From positions 193,081 to 257,080 of the forward strand of contig QKWP01000205.1 in the NCBI GenBank assembly GCA_003550325.1: a stretch of 64,000 nucleotides of DNA, read 5' to 3'. Position 1 is the first letter of the stretch; every line of letters starts with the position of its first letter. This DNA comes from Gigaspora rosea. Taxonomy: Eukaryota > Glomeromycota > Glomeromycetes > Diversisporales > Gigasporaceae. Below the pieces are notes generated by a model. That model was not told where the DNA came from. It saw only the letters and a program-made list of their open reading frames with translations, and did not search any database. The position numbers were made by a program, and so were the translations under genes. Shown in pieces: positions 1-11,445 of this stretch.

Positions 1-940
1 ACTATTTCTTTTATATTCTTGCTTTTATTATTGCTAGTATGACTTTTAGATATATTATTTCTTAGTTTCTTAAAAACATGGGTAGAATTATATAAAAAAA
101 CTATGTTTTGCTAGTTATAGAATTAATTGCAAGATGTGATGCCCAATATTCATTTACATTATATATAAAACAAATATTACAATATCTGATATAGTAATTT
201 CCATATAAACAATTCAATTTTTCCATTACTCTCAATTGTAACTTTAATATCTAAATAATTATTTGCTAAAATTTTAGTAAGTACTTTCTTTACCAAGATA
301 CCATTTATTGTCAATTGTAATTCAGATTTTATATTGATCATTAATATTCCAAATAATTTTAGTTGGCATCAGAGGTCATAAAGATGAATATGGAACATTA
401 TAATAAGTTTGTATAGAGCCTAAAAGTTGAATTAAAAATTTGGAACATTTTGAGTTAAATGAAACTATTTTAGCTAGTTGATACCTTTTTTTCTTAATTT
501 ATTTAACAACTAAACTTCAACTTTATTATTTTTTTCAAATTGTTACAAACCAATCAAAGCTCTTGATGTGACTTCTATTTTCATCTGCACTATTACAAAT
601 AGAACCATATATATAAATTGCCATACATTCAAGCTTGGTAGCTAAATAAAAAAGAGTTATAATAAGAGTATGACATTTGTTGTTTTAATACCAAAATAAG
701 CTACTAGAAAATTAAATAAATATAATATTGAATACCATAAAATTTGATACACTTGAGTTGATAAAATCCATTTATACTCTTTTTTATTATGGTTATTGCA
801 CTTATTATAATCATTTTTATGCTCTGAACTCTGAATATCGTGAAGGTACTATTTACCAAATGCTTCAAACTTGGCACTCTTATCATCAAAATTAATATAA
901 CCAATATATTTATTGTCATGTTAACTCTATAAAAGTTCTA
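1..940. other. AT-rich intergenic stretch, no gene seen
   Basis: Very AT-rich sequence with frequent stops in all frames. The longest open frames are short, low-complexity and lack splice-site context or recognisable domains. No convincing TIR pair was found. I see nothing I can name here. Confidence 0.5.
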
Positions 941-1195
941 TAATAATAATAATAATTGTGACAGATTAAAATGAAGTTGGATTAAAATGAAAATTTTCTG
1001 TTTTTTAAGCAAAATTTTAATATTTTTTAGATAATATTTTTGGGTTTTTTAGCATTAGAGTTAGGTTTTAGAGTTAGAGTTATTAATAAATAAGTATATA
1101 TAGGTTTTATAAGCTTTAAAAATGAGCAAAAGAGGTTCTCAGTTTCATTTAATCTGATTTTATTTTAATCTACTACAATAATTATAATACAATTT
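941..1195. mobile_element. Fold-back (MITE-like) element with degenerate telomere-like loop
   Basis: The two ends are inverted copies: the left reads ATTGTGACAGATTAAAAT and the right, reversed, ATTGTAGTAGATTAAAAT, with the match extending outward into TAATAATT. The loop near 1058-1082 has GTTAGGTTTTAGAGTTAGAG, a degenerate TTAGGG-like run. No ORF. Target duplication is not clear because the flanks are simple TAA repeats. Superfamily unknown. Confidence 0.55.
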
Positions 1196-1617
1196 ATAAA
1201 TAATTTTTCACAATCGATTTTTTTTTAATATTCTAACTTTTTAAATGAATTATAGGAGAAAAAACCAATACATATATAGCTCTATATACTATTTGCTTCT
1301 ATACTAGTCTCTATTCACTTTACCACTTTGTTTTGCCAACCTGTATATTAATCTGTTTCATTAATATAGTTTTTGAGTGTTAATAATAATAGCATTTGAA
1401 TAACTGACTTTATTGCTTTGTATATAGCAGAGCTTCTACTATAAATTGAAATTGCCCACCAAATAAATCTGCAATAACATAATTAGTTACCTTTTTTTTT
1501 ATCATGAATATCATTTTTACTTTCACTTACACAGGATAGTACTTTATTCCTTTTGGTTTTTACTTTGCATGTGAACCAACTCTCTTATAATAATTGTCCA
1601 AAGCATAGCGGAGGACT

Positions 1618-2683
1618 TTAAGGGTAGAGGGTACTATTTTAAAATTATATATAAACTTAATGGTAAATTTTTTTATATTTAATTTTATAAAAAATTATAA
1701 TAAATAAAATAATTATATTTTAAGCCAAGTTTGTAAAGCAGGTTTTTCTGATTCTAACGATAGTAAAATTATTAAAATTGGTTAAAAACTCAGTAGGACA
1801 GTGTTGGCATTTATTGGAATTGGAATATTTATCCAATTGGAATTGGAACATTTGAACTAGTCCAAAATATTCCAATAAAAATTTGGACCAGGGGATCGTG
1901 GGTCCATTAAAATTAGCCAATTAGATTTTTATCACGTGGTACAATTTTATTGAACAAAAATTAGTAATGTGGAATTTTGTGATACCAAATAAACAGCTGC
2001 ATATCGATTCTATGAACTTGCCATTTGGTCTAAAATAAGAAAATATGGTATAAGAGTATGTAGTTGTTTACTCATATTGATATTACTGTATTAATATGAT
2101 TGAAGTAATGATACGTAAAAAAATTTTTTTTATATATTTAAAATTGAGTAAATTGAAATTGGACTGGAATTGGGCTGGAATTGGACTATATCCAATAAAT
2201 AAATAATAAAATTTGGATATTGTCCAATGCCAATGGTTTCAATATGTATTGGAATTTTTTGGATTGGTCCAAATTCCAATAGTCCAATAATCCAATAAAA
2301 TTTTATTGATCATTGTCCAATGCCAACACTGCAGTAGGATATAAAATTTTAAAGATTGGGTATTAAAATTTAGTAATAAAACTAACTTATAAATTTACGT
2401 AAATTGACCAATCAGCACTAGCAATTTTGTGCAACCCAGAAAAGTTTTGGCCAACCTAAAAAAACTTTATGATATATACAAGTATATTTTTTTAAAATAT
2501 AATAATAGTTCAAGATTTTACCATAATAGATAAATTGTTTTATTTATATTTTATAAAAATTTTAATAAAAATTAGTTGTAATTTAAAAAAGTTTTATTAG
2601 TAGCATATGTTAATTTTATATAAAAATTTAAAAATACCATATAAAAACTATATAAAAATGATCTACGTACCCTCTACCCTTAA
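1618..2683. mobile_element. piggyBac-like TTAA-flanked MITE, copy 1 (interrupted)
   Basis: The element is bounded by TTAAGGGTAGAGGGTAC on the left (1618) and its inverse GTACCCTCTACCCTTAA on the right (ending 2683). TTAA at both outer edges is the target duplication typical of piggyBac. The right inner end has TGATCTACGTACC, shared with copies at 5.13 and 22.2 kb. No transposase is present, so it is non-autonomous. A complete hAT MITE (1799-2331) has inserted into it; without that insert the element is about 525 bp. Family placement rests on TTAA plus TIR and is inference. Confidence 0.7.
1799..2331. mobile_element. hAT-type MITE with 8-bp target duplication CAGTAGGA
   Basis: The TIR is CAGTGTTGGCATT on the left and AATGCCAACACTG on the right. 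The 8-bp direct repeat CAGTAGGA lies at 1791-1798 and 2332-2339. An 8-bp duplication and CAG-start TIR are hallmarks of the hAT superfamily. Both subterminal regions are packed with TTGGAATTGG or the inverse CCAATTCC, likely transposase-binding repeats. No coding capacity. It is nested inside the TTAA element 1618-2683. Confidence 0.85.
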
Positions 2684-3078
2684 AGATTTACGTATGGTAA
2701 TACAAAAGTTACGTTTTTGATGCATCAATAGTTACATTTTTGATTTTTTTAAGCTATTGCATCAAAAACATAATTTTGAAAATTCATGTCTGTCCGCACG
2801 TGTATCTAAATTTGTACTTTAGTATAACAAAAACAAATACATGTTTTTATAACATGATAATTATAGGCTCTGGACACACAATGCTACGCATTTTCTAGTA
2901 TTTAATATATTTTTATGTTTTTGGTCTAAAACTTCATTAACAACATTGTAAACAATGCTTGTTGATAGTTCTAATGCTTGTTTTTTTTGGCTTCAAATTT
3001 TATCTCTAAATAGTCACAAAAATCTTCAATTAAATTCTTTTGTAATTGAATTGTCTGATTAAAATATTCAATTATTAT
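2684..3078. other. Spacer; possible weak minus-strand coding remnant
   Basis: No intact gene. On the minus strand around 2900-3075 short open stretches such as NLIEDFCDYLEIKFEAKK appear in shifting frames. They could continue the coding remnant at 3.6 kb across the inserted fold-back, but the evidence is thin. Confidence 0.25.
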
Positions 3079-3428
3079 AAAATGCACCTATGGTGTTGAA
3101 CACTATAGGTAAATTAGATTTGCAAATTTGTGTACTGTAACAAAACAAAAAAATAAACTTTTATAAAACAAAAAATAAATTTTAATTACTTTAGGGTTAG
3201 GGTGAGGCCTGGGATTTTATTGGGGCATTAGTATATACAAAATTTAGCAAGAAATTTTTTTTATTAAAGCCACAAAGGCGGTTTCATAAGCAAAATTTTA
3301 AGTTATGAATGTTTTTTTAAAAAATAAACAAAAAAAACAAAATTTTATGTTACACATGATCTTAAATTTTGATTGGCTATTCTTATAGTTTTGTATAACA
3401 TGGTTTTCAACACCATAGGTACATTTTA
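3079..3428. mobile_element. Fold-back element with TTAGGGTTAGGG in its loop
   Basis: The left end reads AAAATGCACCTATGGTGTTGAA and the right end is its near-exact inverse (TTCAACACCATAGGTACATTTT). The loop at 3191-3203 contains a clean telomere-like TTAGGGTTAGGGT. About 350 bp, non-coding. It separates the minus-strand coding remnant at 3.6 kb from similar-looking DNA at 2.9-3.07 kb, suggesting insertion into an old coding region. Confidence 0.7.
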
Positions 3429-3591
3429 GTAAACTTGAAAATATTTATTTAATAAATACAGTTTATTGAATTAAAGATAAATTAATTTAGCAATAAATAC
3501 TTTTATACTTTTGAACAATTTCAACTAGAATTTCTTTGGAAGCATGTAATATTTTAACAGATTGAACACCATTTTTGTATTATTTTTCAAT

Positions 3592-3813
3592 CTAATACAG
3601 TATATTATACAATGTTTTGCAATTTGTACATGTCTCATTATTCAAGACAAGAAGAGTACAGTCAATCTTGCAGTAAGCTTTATTATCAAGTCCTTTGTTT
3701 TCCAAATTTGTGATTATTTCATGAGCATTTTGTGGTACTAAAAAATTTGAGTACAAATGGTCATCCCACAAATAAGTTACTTGCTTAAACTCTAAATAAA
3801 TTATAAGTAACAT
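3592..3813 (-). pseudogene. Coding remnant with CxxC motif, unrecognised
   Basis: A 73-codon minus-strand frame reads like genuine protein (WDDHLYSNFLVPQNAHEIIT, then CTLLVLNNETCTNCKTLYNI), with a Cys-x2-Cys pair near its end that could be part of a zinc site. Downstream on the same strand the sense continues in other frames (for example VKILHASKEILVEIVQKYKS) with stops and frameshifts. Upstream, around 4.15-4.26 kb, YCVLKPNCDKSSIEQIIKE is in a similar state. The whole looks like a decayed transposon-related or repeated-family gene cut by the fold-back at 3079-3428. I do not recognise the family. Confidence 0.35.
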
Positions 3814-4262
3814 TATTAAAAAGAACTTTATTGTTCAAAAAAATATACTATCATATTTACCTCTGGTATATTGCCCTATACAAACATGTGATTTTTTAAA
3901 ATTACTTAATTAAAAGAATTTCATCGATTGTTGAGACTTTATAACTAATGATATTTGCTTTTAAAATATCATCTCTTACTTTTAAATACTAATAAAAATA
4001 GAGTACTTAAAGGGTTCTCAACTTTTATTAAGTGCTTTTTTATAATAAAGCTCCTTCTTTACATTTGTGTATAATAAAACAAGATACAAAAATCCTTTGC
4101 CTTCTGTTAAAATTATATCTGTTAATTTATATTATTATATAATATTGTTGCAAGAAAGTAATATGATAGTTTTAGTACTTTTGAAATATAGTATATTATT
4201 TTGTTCTTTTATTATCTGCTCAATACTTGATTTATCACAATTGGGCTTCAAAACACAGTAGC

Positions 4263-5130
4263 TAATGCTGACTTTTTGCCTTTAAAAAATATTTATTATT
4301 GAGAGCCTTTATTCAAGCCAAAAAAGATAAAATTATTTTTGTGTAATTAAGTAATATACATAAGCATGTTTTCTAATTTTTCATATAAAATACAACCTTC
4401 AGCAAACTTTTTAAGTGTCAGAAAAACCAAACACTATTTATTAAGATCAGGACAAAGCTAATAAAGTTGTTGCAAGGCGATCTTTATTATATTTTGACTG
4501 TTTTTGTCATAGATTTATTTATTATTTTTTTTAGATAATACTCTATTTTTCTAAATAGTGATACAAAAATTAGTCAATTGCATTTAGTATATAATTATAT
4601 AAGATAAACAAATAATTTTTCTAAGTATAAAATTCTTTTGAATTTCTTAAACTAATATACAGATATATGAATTTTGTCATTACAATAACCCAATATAATT
4701 TATTCCTAAAAAATTACTATTCTAGCAAATCTTTATAATAAATAGACACTTTATATTCATCTATTTGAATTCTAATTCCATATTAATAACAATTTGTTTT
4801 GGCAGATTTTTGGCAATAAATCAATGTCTAATGTTTGTCTATTTTAATTCAAACTAGTTTATATTAGATATATGCTATTTCAAAATACTTATAGGCATTG
4901 AATATAAGCATTGCCAAAAAAAAAATAGAACTTCAGTTATGTAAGTTTTATATAATTGAAGTTCTATTTTTTCTTGGTGTCACTCATATATTTATCTTAC
5001 CTTTGTACCTATTTTTTTTATAATAATTGTATATAGGTAAATGATTCAATTTTTAACATTAAAAAAAATAGTTATAAAATTTTTAAATATTTAGTTAGTT
5101 ACTTATATATTTCAAGTTTTGAAAAAAAAT
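4263..5130. other. AT-rich spacer with a small hairpin at 4918-4972
   Basis: No gene seen. The one structured item is an inverted repeat in which AAATAGAACTTCAGTTA is followed after about 15 bases by its inverse TAATTGAAGTTCTATTT, giving a stem of about 18-20 bp. It could be a tiny MITE or a fold-back transcript; there is no evidence for either. Confidence 0.4.
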
Positions 5131-5843
5131 TTAAGGGTAGAGTGTACGTAGATCATTTTTCATATGATCTACATGGTATATTAAATTTTTATATAGTAAA
5201 TAAAAAAGGAGGTTGTTAAATATCGCAGGTTGCTATATCGCAGGTTAATATGATTGACCAATTAGATCACAGGATCTTGTGTAACAAAGTGAACGAAAAA
5301 TTAGGAAAAATTACAAAAAATATCAAAAATTTTAAATAACTTGAAATTTCATTATGTAAACTAGTCTTGGGCTTCTAATTAAAAGTTTTTGGCACTTAAT
5401 TTTGCATATATATATGCACCCTCTAACCTAAGATTAATACTAGATCGGACCCTAACCCTAACTAATAATCATTTTAATTTTTTTTTAAATATTAACCTGC
5501 GATATCGCAACCTGCTAAATTTATCAAATCCAATAAAAAAATACTTCTAATAAAAATTTTTAACATTTTAACCAATTGGTATCAAATTTATGTAATATAT
5601 AGTTTAATCCAGTTTGTTTCTAATAGTGAAGTTGCACAATATATATTGCTTTGAAAAAAATTAACTTCATATATAATTAAAATCTTCTGAGATCACTATA
5701 TGTTTTTCCTGGTAGTATAAAGAATTGCTAATTCTGATTGGTCGAATCATGTGATGTTTACATGATATTATATGTTATTGTTACACGATGTTGATCTACA
5801 TTCTATTTATATGAATTTGGAAATGTTGCCATCCTACCCTTAA
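5131..5843. mobile_element. piggyBac-like TTAA-flanked MITE, copy 2 (interrupted)
   Basis: Bounded by TTAAGGGTAGAGTGTACGTA on the left and CATCCTACCCTTAA on the right. The next bases inside the left end (GTAGATCATTTTTCATATGA) match the inverse of the right end of copy 3 at 22.5 kb. Bases inside the right end (TTCATATAAATAG...GTAGATCAACATCGTGTAA) match the left end of copy 3. Non-coding. Interrupted by an independent element at 5208-5531. Confidence 0.7.
5208..5531. mobile_element. TIR element with CGCAGGTTGC arms and telomere-like loop, TSD AATAAAAAA
   Basis: The left end GGAGGTTGTTAAATATCGCA aligns with the inverse of the right end GGATTTGATAAATTTAGCAG, followed on both by GTTGC. Inside each arm a second inverted GATATCGCAGGTTAATAT-type segment follows. 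Direct repeats AATAAAAAA flank it (5199-5207 and 5532-5540). Comparison with the uninterrupted copy 3 of the host element supports insertion exactly here. The loop has CCCTAACCCTAACT at 5450-5463. Superfamily uncertain; an 8-9-bp duplication allows hAT or Mutator-like. Confidence 0.65.
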
Positions 5844-7337
5844 TATAAGTATTAAATGGTAATAGTTGTTTTTTTTTACTATAATTTAGATAAACAAATT
5901 TTTTAAATACTAAAATTTATATTTAAAGTTAATATTATTAATTTCTAAAATAAATTTCTATTATTTTTTTTTATAAATCTATATACAGTTAAGCATGTTG
6001 GCTCATTTGCTAATATCTAATATATACAATATCTAAGCTCATATAAAATGCTAGTTATATGCTAATTCCAATTATTGATTATTGCATATTTTAGACTAGC
6101 AATAAAGAAAATTTTTACTATTATATTAGACTTGTCTTTTCATTTATCAATGCTTTTTCTATTGATATAAATAAAAATAAGCTTATTGGTCTTAAAAAGG
6201 CAATTATAATAAAAAAAGAATTTTCTGATATTAATACAGACAAATTAAACCTTTGAAAAAAGATATACCAAATAAGAATAAAGATATTATAAATAGCTTT
6301 ACTTTCTATAATTACAATATATTGTTGTCAACCAAACCAATATATAAATACTTAAAAAAACTTTGAGAAGAACATATTTATATTATATCTCATTATCTGA
6401 TAATATTGAAAATAATTATAAGTCAAAATTAATTGGAATATTACAAAACCTAAGCAAAACTATATATAGTAAGTTAGAAAATCTGAAATATTGCATTTAT
6501 TATAAATCAATGACTATAGTATTCTTGGTATTATACAATAAACATTAGCTTTCTCAAATAGTACTTATCTAAATATTAATTATAGTAAAAGATACTACAG
6601 TTGCCTCTCTCTAATCCAAGCCTTCTATATACCAGACTTTTGATAATCCAAACTAAAACTTTTAGAACAAAATATTTTATATATATTTTATCTGAATAGA
6701 TTGAATTAATATAATAAATTTGCTATTTAGATCTGAACTCAAATTAAACAGCATATAATCTATTTTTTTAAATATTAGAGGAAACCCTAGGTGTAGCTTT
6801 TGCCTCAAACTTTTATTAATACTTAAGTAAATTGATACATGATAATGTTGTTAATACATATATATTATATACAAGTATTGGAACTAGAACTTTAGGTTAT
6901 ACAACTATTTATCTATAGCTAAAACTCACCAGAGCCTTCCATATTCCTATTTATATATAGCCCAGTACAAAAAAGATTTGTACCTCAAATATTTCTAATT
7001 CAAACATTTTTTGTACAAATTAATTTTTAATTTTTTTAATTTAATATAATTATTAGATTATTTAATTAATAAAAATAAAAGTATTTTGATTATTTCATTA
7101 ATAAACTAAAAAAATTTATTAATAGTAGTTTTTTTAATAATATTTACTATATAATTTAGTATTTTTATATATACATATATAGTAAAAAAAAAATCAAATT
7201 ATCTAGCTTTAAAACTTAATTTCTTCACAACTAGTGATTCAATTTTGCTCAAATTTTGACTATATCTTTATCATATGCACATTAATTATATGTGTGTGTG
7301 CTTATGATGTGTTGATCATTACAGACGCCTATAGATT
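5844..7337. other. AT-rich intergenic DNA, one possible mariner/pogo-like end
   Basis: No gene seen. Near 6597 the sequence TACAGTTGCCTCTCTCTAAT resembles the TIR of the TA-flanked element at 53.38 kb (CAGTCAACTCTCTCTAATCT), but I could not find the matching right end, so it is at most a truncated relic. The remainder is low-complexity A/T. Confidence 0.4.
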
Positions 7338-7461
7338 TCCCACAAAAACATTAATAAATGAGCTTACCCCAACGTGACTTCACCCTAATCTCACCCTAAC
7401 ACTAAAGAGTTTCATTGGGTTTCATTGGATAAAAATCACTGGGGTAAAATTTTTTGTGGGA
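7338..7461. mobile_element. Small fold-back element, TCCCACAAAAA ends
   Basis: TCCCACAAAAA at the left and its inverse TTTTTTGTGGGA at the right, with inner TTACCCCA/TGGGGTAA also inverted. The loop (7381-7402) reads CACCCTAATCTCACCCTAAC, a degenerate telomere-like run. About 124 bp, non-coding. Confidence 0.55.
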
Positions 7462-7616
7462 GAGCTACTACAGCTAGACAAACTAAAGTCGATCATTATC
7501 TCAAGCATCTCCATAGTGTAATGTTTTAATAATTAAAACATTACACAAGTATTTTGATGTAATTCTAACTATTTTCATATTGAAAAGATCAAATTATAAG
7601 ACTATGAAAAATTTTT

Positions 7617-7795
7617 TAGCATTTGAGGCCCGGTAGACCGGCTGATTAACTTTGGCAGCCGGGTCAGCCCGAGAATTTGGCATCGGCCAGTATCACTAGT
7701 TTTGACCCGTTTGACCCGGGTTAGCCCAAATTTGACCCGTGACTTGTCGGGTCGAGTGACCATACGGGTCATCCGATCCGGGTAAAAACCCTAAT
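7617..7795. repeat. GC-rich GACCCG repeat, probable hAT remnant
   Basis: A sharply GC-richer block with repeated TTTGACCCG, GGGTCAGCCCG and CGGGTCATCCG units. The right edge GGGTAAAAACCCTA, reversed, starts TAGGG, and an internal GTATCACTA equals the end of the hAT MITE at 39.8 kb. This looks like fused hAT MITE debris, but I could not delimit both ends or find a target duplication. Confidence 0.4.
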
Positions 7796-7976
7796 CTAAG
7801 TTCATGTTTTTTGGAAGTTAACAGAAATCTTTGTTTGCTGATAGTCTACTTGCCGACAGTTCAGATTGCCAAATTTATATTGCCCGGCCCAAATTACTTT
7901 TAATTTTGCCTGAAGAGGTGTTGTTACACTGCATAAAAAATTGTAAAAATATCGATTTCCCTATGATTTGGCCTAA

Positions 7977-8100
7977 ATAGGGTTGTTAATGGAGTACTCC
8001 AAACTATAATAGAACATATAAACATATAAACCACTCGGGTTTAAACTAGAGAGGTTTGTATGTTTTATTATAGTTTGGAGTACTTCATTAACAACCCTAC
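7977..8100. mobile_element. Near-perfect 124-bp fold-back
   Basis: The left arm starting AGGGTTGTTAATGGAGTACT is the inverse of the right arm ending AGTACTTCATTAACAACCCT; the arms are about 38 bp with only a few mismatches and a loop of about 45 bp. Non-coding. The transcript would form a long stable hairpin. Likely a MITE; target duplication not evident. Confidence 0.65.
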
Positions 8101-9419
8101 CTAAAATATCAATTTTATTGATCTATATAAATCAATGTTTTTGTGTCCCTGATTCGGATTAAATTTTTGGGTTTATGTTAAGGTTTGGAGTTAGGGTTCG
8201 TGGATATAGCCTTAAAAAATTACTGCCTATATGTAAAATCGCGTTCTGGGCATTTTTGTGTGGTTTTCAAGCTGATTAAACACAGTATTTTCGTTCTTTT
8301 CACTTTTTTTCTTTTGGAACACATGTTTGTTTTGATGTCGGGCCCGGACAATCAAAATTTACATTCTCCAATTAGTTAATTCCTCATGCGCCAGGTCATG
8401 TTACTGCAAAAGTGTCTAGACCCTGGTGGTATATGCAAGGAGGAAGATACATATAAATTTAATGAAATAACTAATTTATGAGTTTATGGCGCGAATACTA
8501 ATATAACTAGCAGGGAACGTATGACAATAATATAAGATATAAAACAGAAGAGCGGTAGGGCAGCCTGAAAGACTTAAATCAATCATAGAAATCAGGACCC
8601 ATGAATGCATGGACATTAAGTCAACATGTACAACGCAATGCATGATGAATAAATTTGAAGGTTCATAGCAATTTTTAAATAAATAATTAAAAAAAAAAAA
8701 GGAGGAATGCATCTTAAAACTTGAGAAGCAGGTAAAACTCATTCACAACCACTCAACTCAAATAAAGAACATAAGACAGTTGAAATATAGATAATTAACC
8801 CAGCAAATATGACTGACGTACATATATCGAAAGCATGACACTTCAAGCATGCATTCCAAGAAAGACACTTTATCAAAGTTACAGGATCGGTCACCGAGCT
8901 GGTGAATAAACAACCTCAAATCATACTTACCAGGTGCTAAGATAGCAGACCATACCTTCCATGTTGAAAGTATTACAGAATTAGTACCGCAAGATGCACA
9001 GCTGCCTTTAGCTCAAAGCTTGGGAGATGACTTTCAGATGAATTCCACAATATAATTGAACAACCTTGCTAAGGCAGTTGTGACTTATGCAGGCATATTC
9101 TAATTAATGATCGTCATTTAAACTTTAGAACCCGATCGTCATCTGAATAAATCACAAGCAGACTACTGTATGCCAGGCATATTGAATGACCACACACATT
9201 ATTAGCATTATTGACATACAATAGCAACTATGCTACCAACACAAAAAAAAAAAAAAAATTGAAGCCAAATCAAACTGCGCACAAGCACGCACATTCAGAC
9301 CGAAATGACAGAATTCTACTGTTCTAATCATTTGGAATCCACGTAGATTTATGACAGCTTAAACATCTCTTTACAGTCGGCCTGCGTTATGCAGGTGGGA
9401 AACCACCTGCTAAGATCAT
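8101..9419. other. Gene-poor segment of atypical, higher-GC composition
   Basis: From about 8.37 kb the sequence is clearly less AT-rich and less repetitive than its surroundings, yet it has no long ORF. Open frames on either strand show no domain. On the minus strand CACCTGGTAAGTATG at 8928-8942 has a consensus splice donor, so a spliced transcript (coding or not) is conceivable. I cannot identify it. Confidence 0.3.
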
Positions 9420-9487
9420 GTGACTACAAAGCATCTGGCTAACAGCCGGCAGCATTTATGTGAGCGAGAAGCCACCGGCAAATGCCA

Positions 9488-9645
9488 ATCATACATCAAA
9501 AGCACTGATGTATGCTATATATCTCTGTCAATTATATCAATCACACTGATGTATGCTATGCAATTATACATCAAACGCACTGATGTATGCTGCATCTCTC
9601 TTCAACTATACATCAAATGCACTGATGTATTCTATAATTCTCTAA
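9488..9645. repeat. Tandem array of ATACATCAAAnGCACTGATGTAT units
   Basis: About four imperfect copies of a 40-50-bp unit built on ATACATCAAACGCACTGATG, whose ends ATACATCA/TGATGTAT form a short palindrome. The array and the following block (CATGCGTGCAGTTCTTTT at about 9681) recur in diverged form at 51.03-51.17 kb inside a hAT element, so this locus is probably a relic of the same transposon family. Confidence 0.55.
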
Positions 9646-9947
9646 TAAAGTTTGAACATCAAGCGTTATTGATTATATCACATGCGTGCAGTTCTTTTCG
9701 TTGTTTTGTTAATTTTCACGTTACACCATATGACTGATGCCTGATTGGCTAGAATCGGAACTGTGGAGGGAAATTAGAGAATGCGCATTTTCTTAATTCT
9801 TTATTGGCAAATTGAGCTTGCCAGTTTTCTAAGCCAAGATGATAGCTCTGTATGCACTTGCATTTTGCATGCATATTTTGAATTTCTTTAATATCAGATC
9901 TTGCCTATTTCTAATATATGTTTTGACTATTTTGCGATTTAGCCAGA

Positions 9948-11445
9948 TTCCTAAAAATCCAAATATGGATTTACCAGAAAATCCCGAAATCCAAAATCCC
10001 GACATTACATAATCCCGACGTACGTACATAATTCCAACTAAGATAGAATACCGACAAGTCAAGATTCTGGCAGTTAAGAATTCCGAAATTCAAAAATACA
10101 GAATAGTCAAAATCTCGACTATCATAAATCCCGAATGTTAAGATTTCGACTATGACAGAATCCCGAAAATATCCCGACAAAATCCCGATAACATCCCGAC
10201 AAAATCCCGGCGTTTATTTGGAATATTGACTATTTTGGAATCTTATGGCTGTTTTTCAAAAAGATGTGAACAGGTGATTTTTATGACATATTGGGAATCG
10301 GGGATTCAGAAATTTAATAATTAACTTTTTTTATCACGGACATCACGCACTTATCAGTGCGAGATGCTTAATCAACAATATTTTAGGATAGATAATTATT
10401 GACGTCCGTTGTAATTTTTATATTATTAATCATGTACCAATTAAGCACCTCGTACTGATAAGTGCGTGATACCCTTTTCTAATCATTATATAAACAAACT
10501 ATTGCGATGTATATTATTTTGTTTTTATAATCGTATTAATATTGATGGCAGATGCACTAGATACAAAACTTATATACAAAAGAGGGACTTGCTTTAGTTG
10601 TCGAAAGTGATTATACTGTGGAGTTGATTTGCAAACACAAAAATGCAAATGTGATATTACAAAACCACTCATAGAGGCAATGGATAACTCTAAAGGATTC
10701 TTTTAATTTTTCACTTTGTTCACGATGCAATAATTGGCTATCAAGATTGAATAAAATTAAAAAGAAATCATTCAGCAACTCTAAATCGGTAAAAGTTTTA
10801 CTTTAAGAGATGCGTTAAAGCACTATAATTTTTAATTGATCAATAGTTGATTTACTGTATAAAGCAAAATCATATAACATGTATGAATGTTGCAAGACTC
10901 AAAATGAATCGTTTTTAGGAATTTATTAAAAATTTCTTAATTCACCTGTTAAAATTTACCTTTAACTTAGCATAGCATTATTTTATAAAAACTATTTCTA
11001 TTGGGAAATTGGTGAGAAACTTTCTCTGTTAGAAGCGAGAGTAAAAAAAAAAAGAAGGAAATTTGGGAAATATCGTGAATTTCCCATAATATGGTGATCC
11101 CTGATCATTCACATCTTTTTGAAAACAGCTGTAAACTGTCAAGATTCTGTCTTAGTCGAGATCTTGATCTTTAGGGTTTTTGATAGTCGAAATTTTGACA
11201 ATTCGGGGATTCTAAATTGTCTAGATCCTGTCTTAGTAAGGATCTTGACTTTGTCTGGATCCTGTCTTAGTAAGGATCTTGACTTTGTCTGGATCCTGTC
11301 TTAGTAAGGATCTTGACTTTGTCTGGATCCTGTCTTAGTTGACTTGTCGGTATTCTATCCTAATCGGGATTATGTGCGTCGGGATTATGTACTGTTGGGA
11401 TTTTGGATTTCGAGATTTTCTGGTAAATCCCTTAAAGGGATTTAT
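9948..11445. mobile_element. TIR element with TCCCGA-rich inverted arms
   Basis: The left arm (about 9948-10205) is an inverted copy of 11130-11445. For example GGATTTACCAGAAAATCCCG on the left matches the inverse of the right-hand CGAGATTTTCTGGTAAATCC, and both carry many ATCCCGA or TCGGGAT units. Total about 1.5 kb. The interior holds a separate fold-back at 10332-10480 and no gene. Exact ends and target duplication are unresolved. Confidence 0.5.
10332..10480. mobile_element. Fold-back with CACGCACTTATCAGT arms
   Basis: CATCACGCACTTATCAGTGC followed by GAGATGCTTAAT is inverted at the right as ATTAAGCACCTCGTACTGAT followed by AAGTGCGTGATAC. Arms about 35 bp, total about 150 bp. Non-coding, nested between the arms of the 9.95-11.44 kb element. 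Confidence 0.6.

Noticed and set aside
9420..9737. 105-codon ORF
   Set aside because: It reads through the tandem ACATCAAAnGCACTGATGTA array; its internal repeats (IKxTDVCxISL) mirror the DNA repeat.
11220..11335. CRISPR-like array (three near-identical 34-bp repeats)
   Set aside because: The repeats are directly contiguous without unique spacers, lie in eukaryotic intron-bearing DNA and are part of a duplicated transposon-like block; this is a minisatellite.
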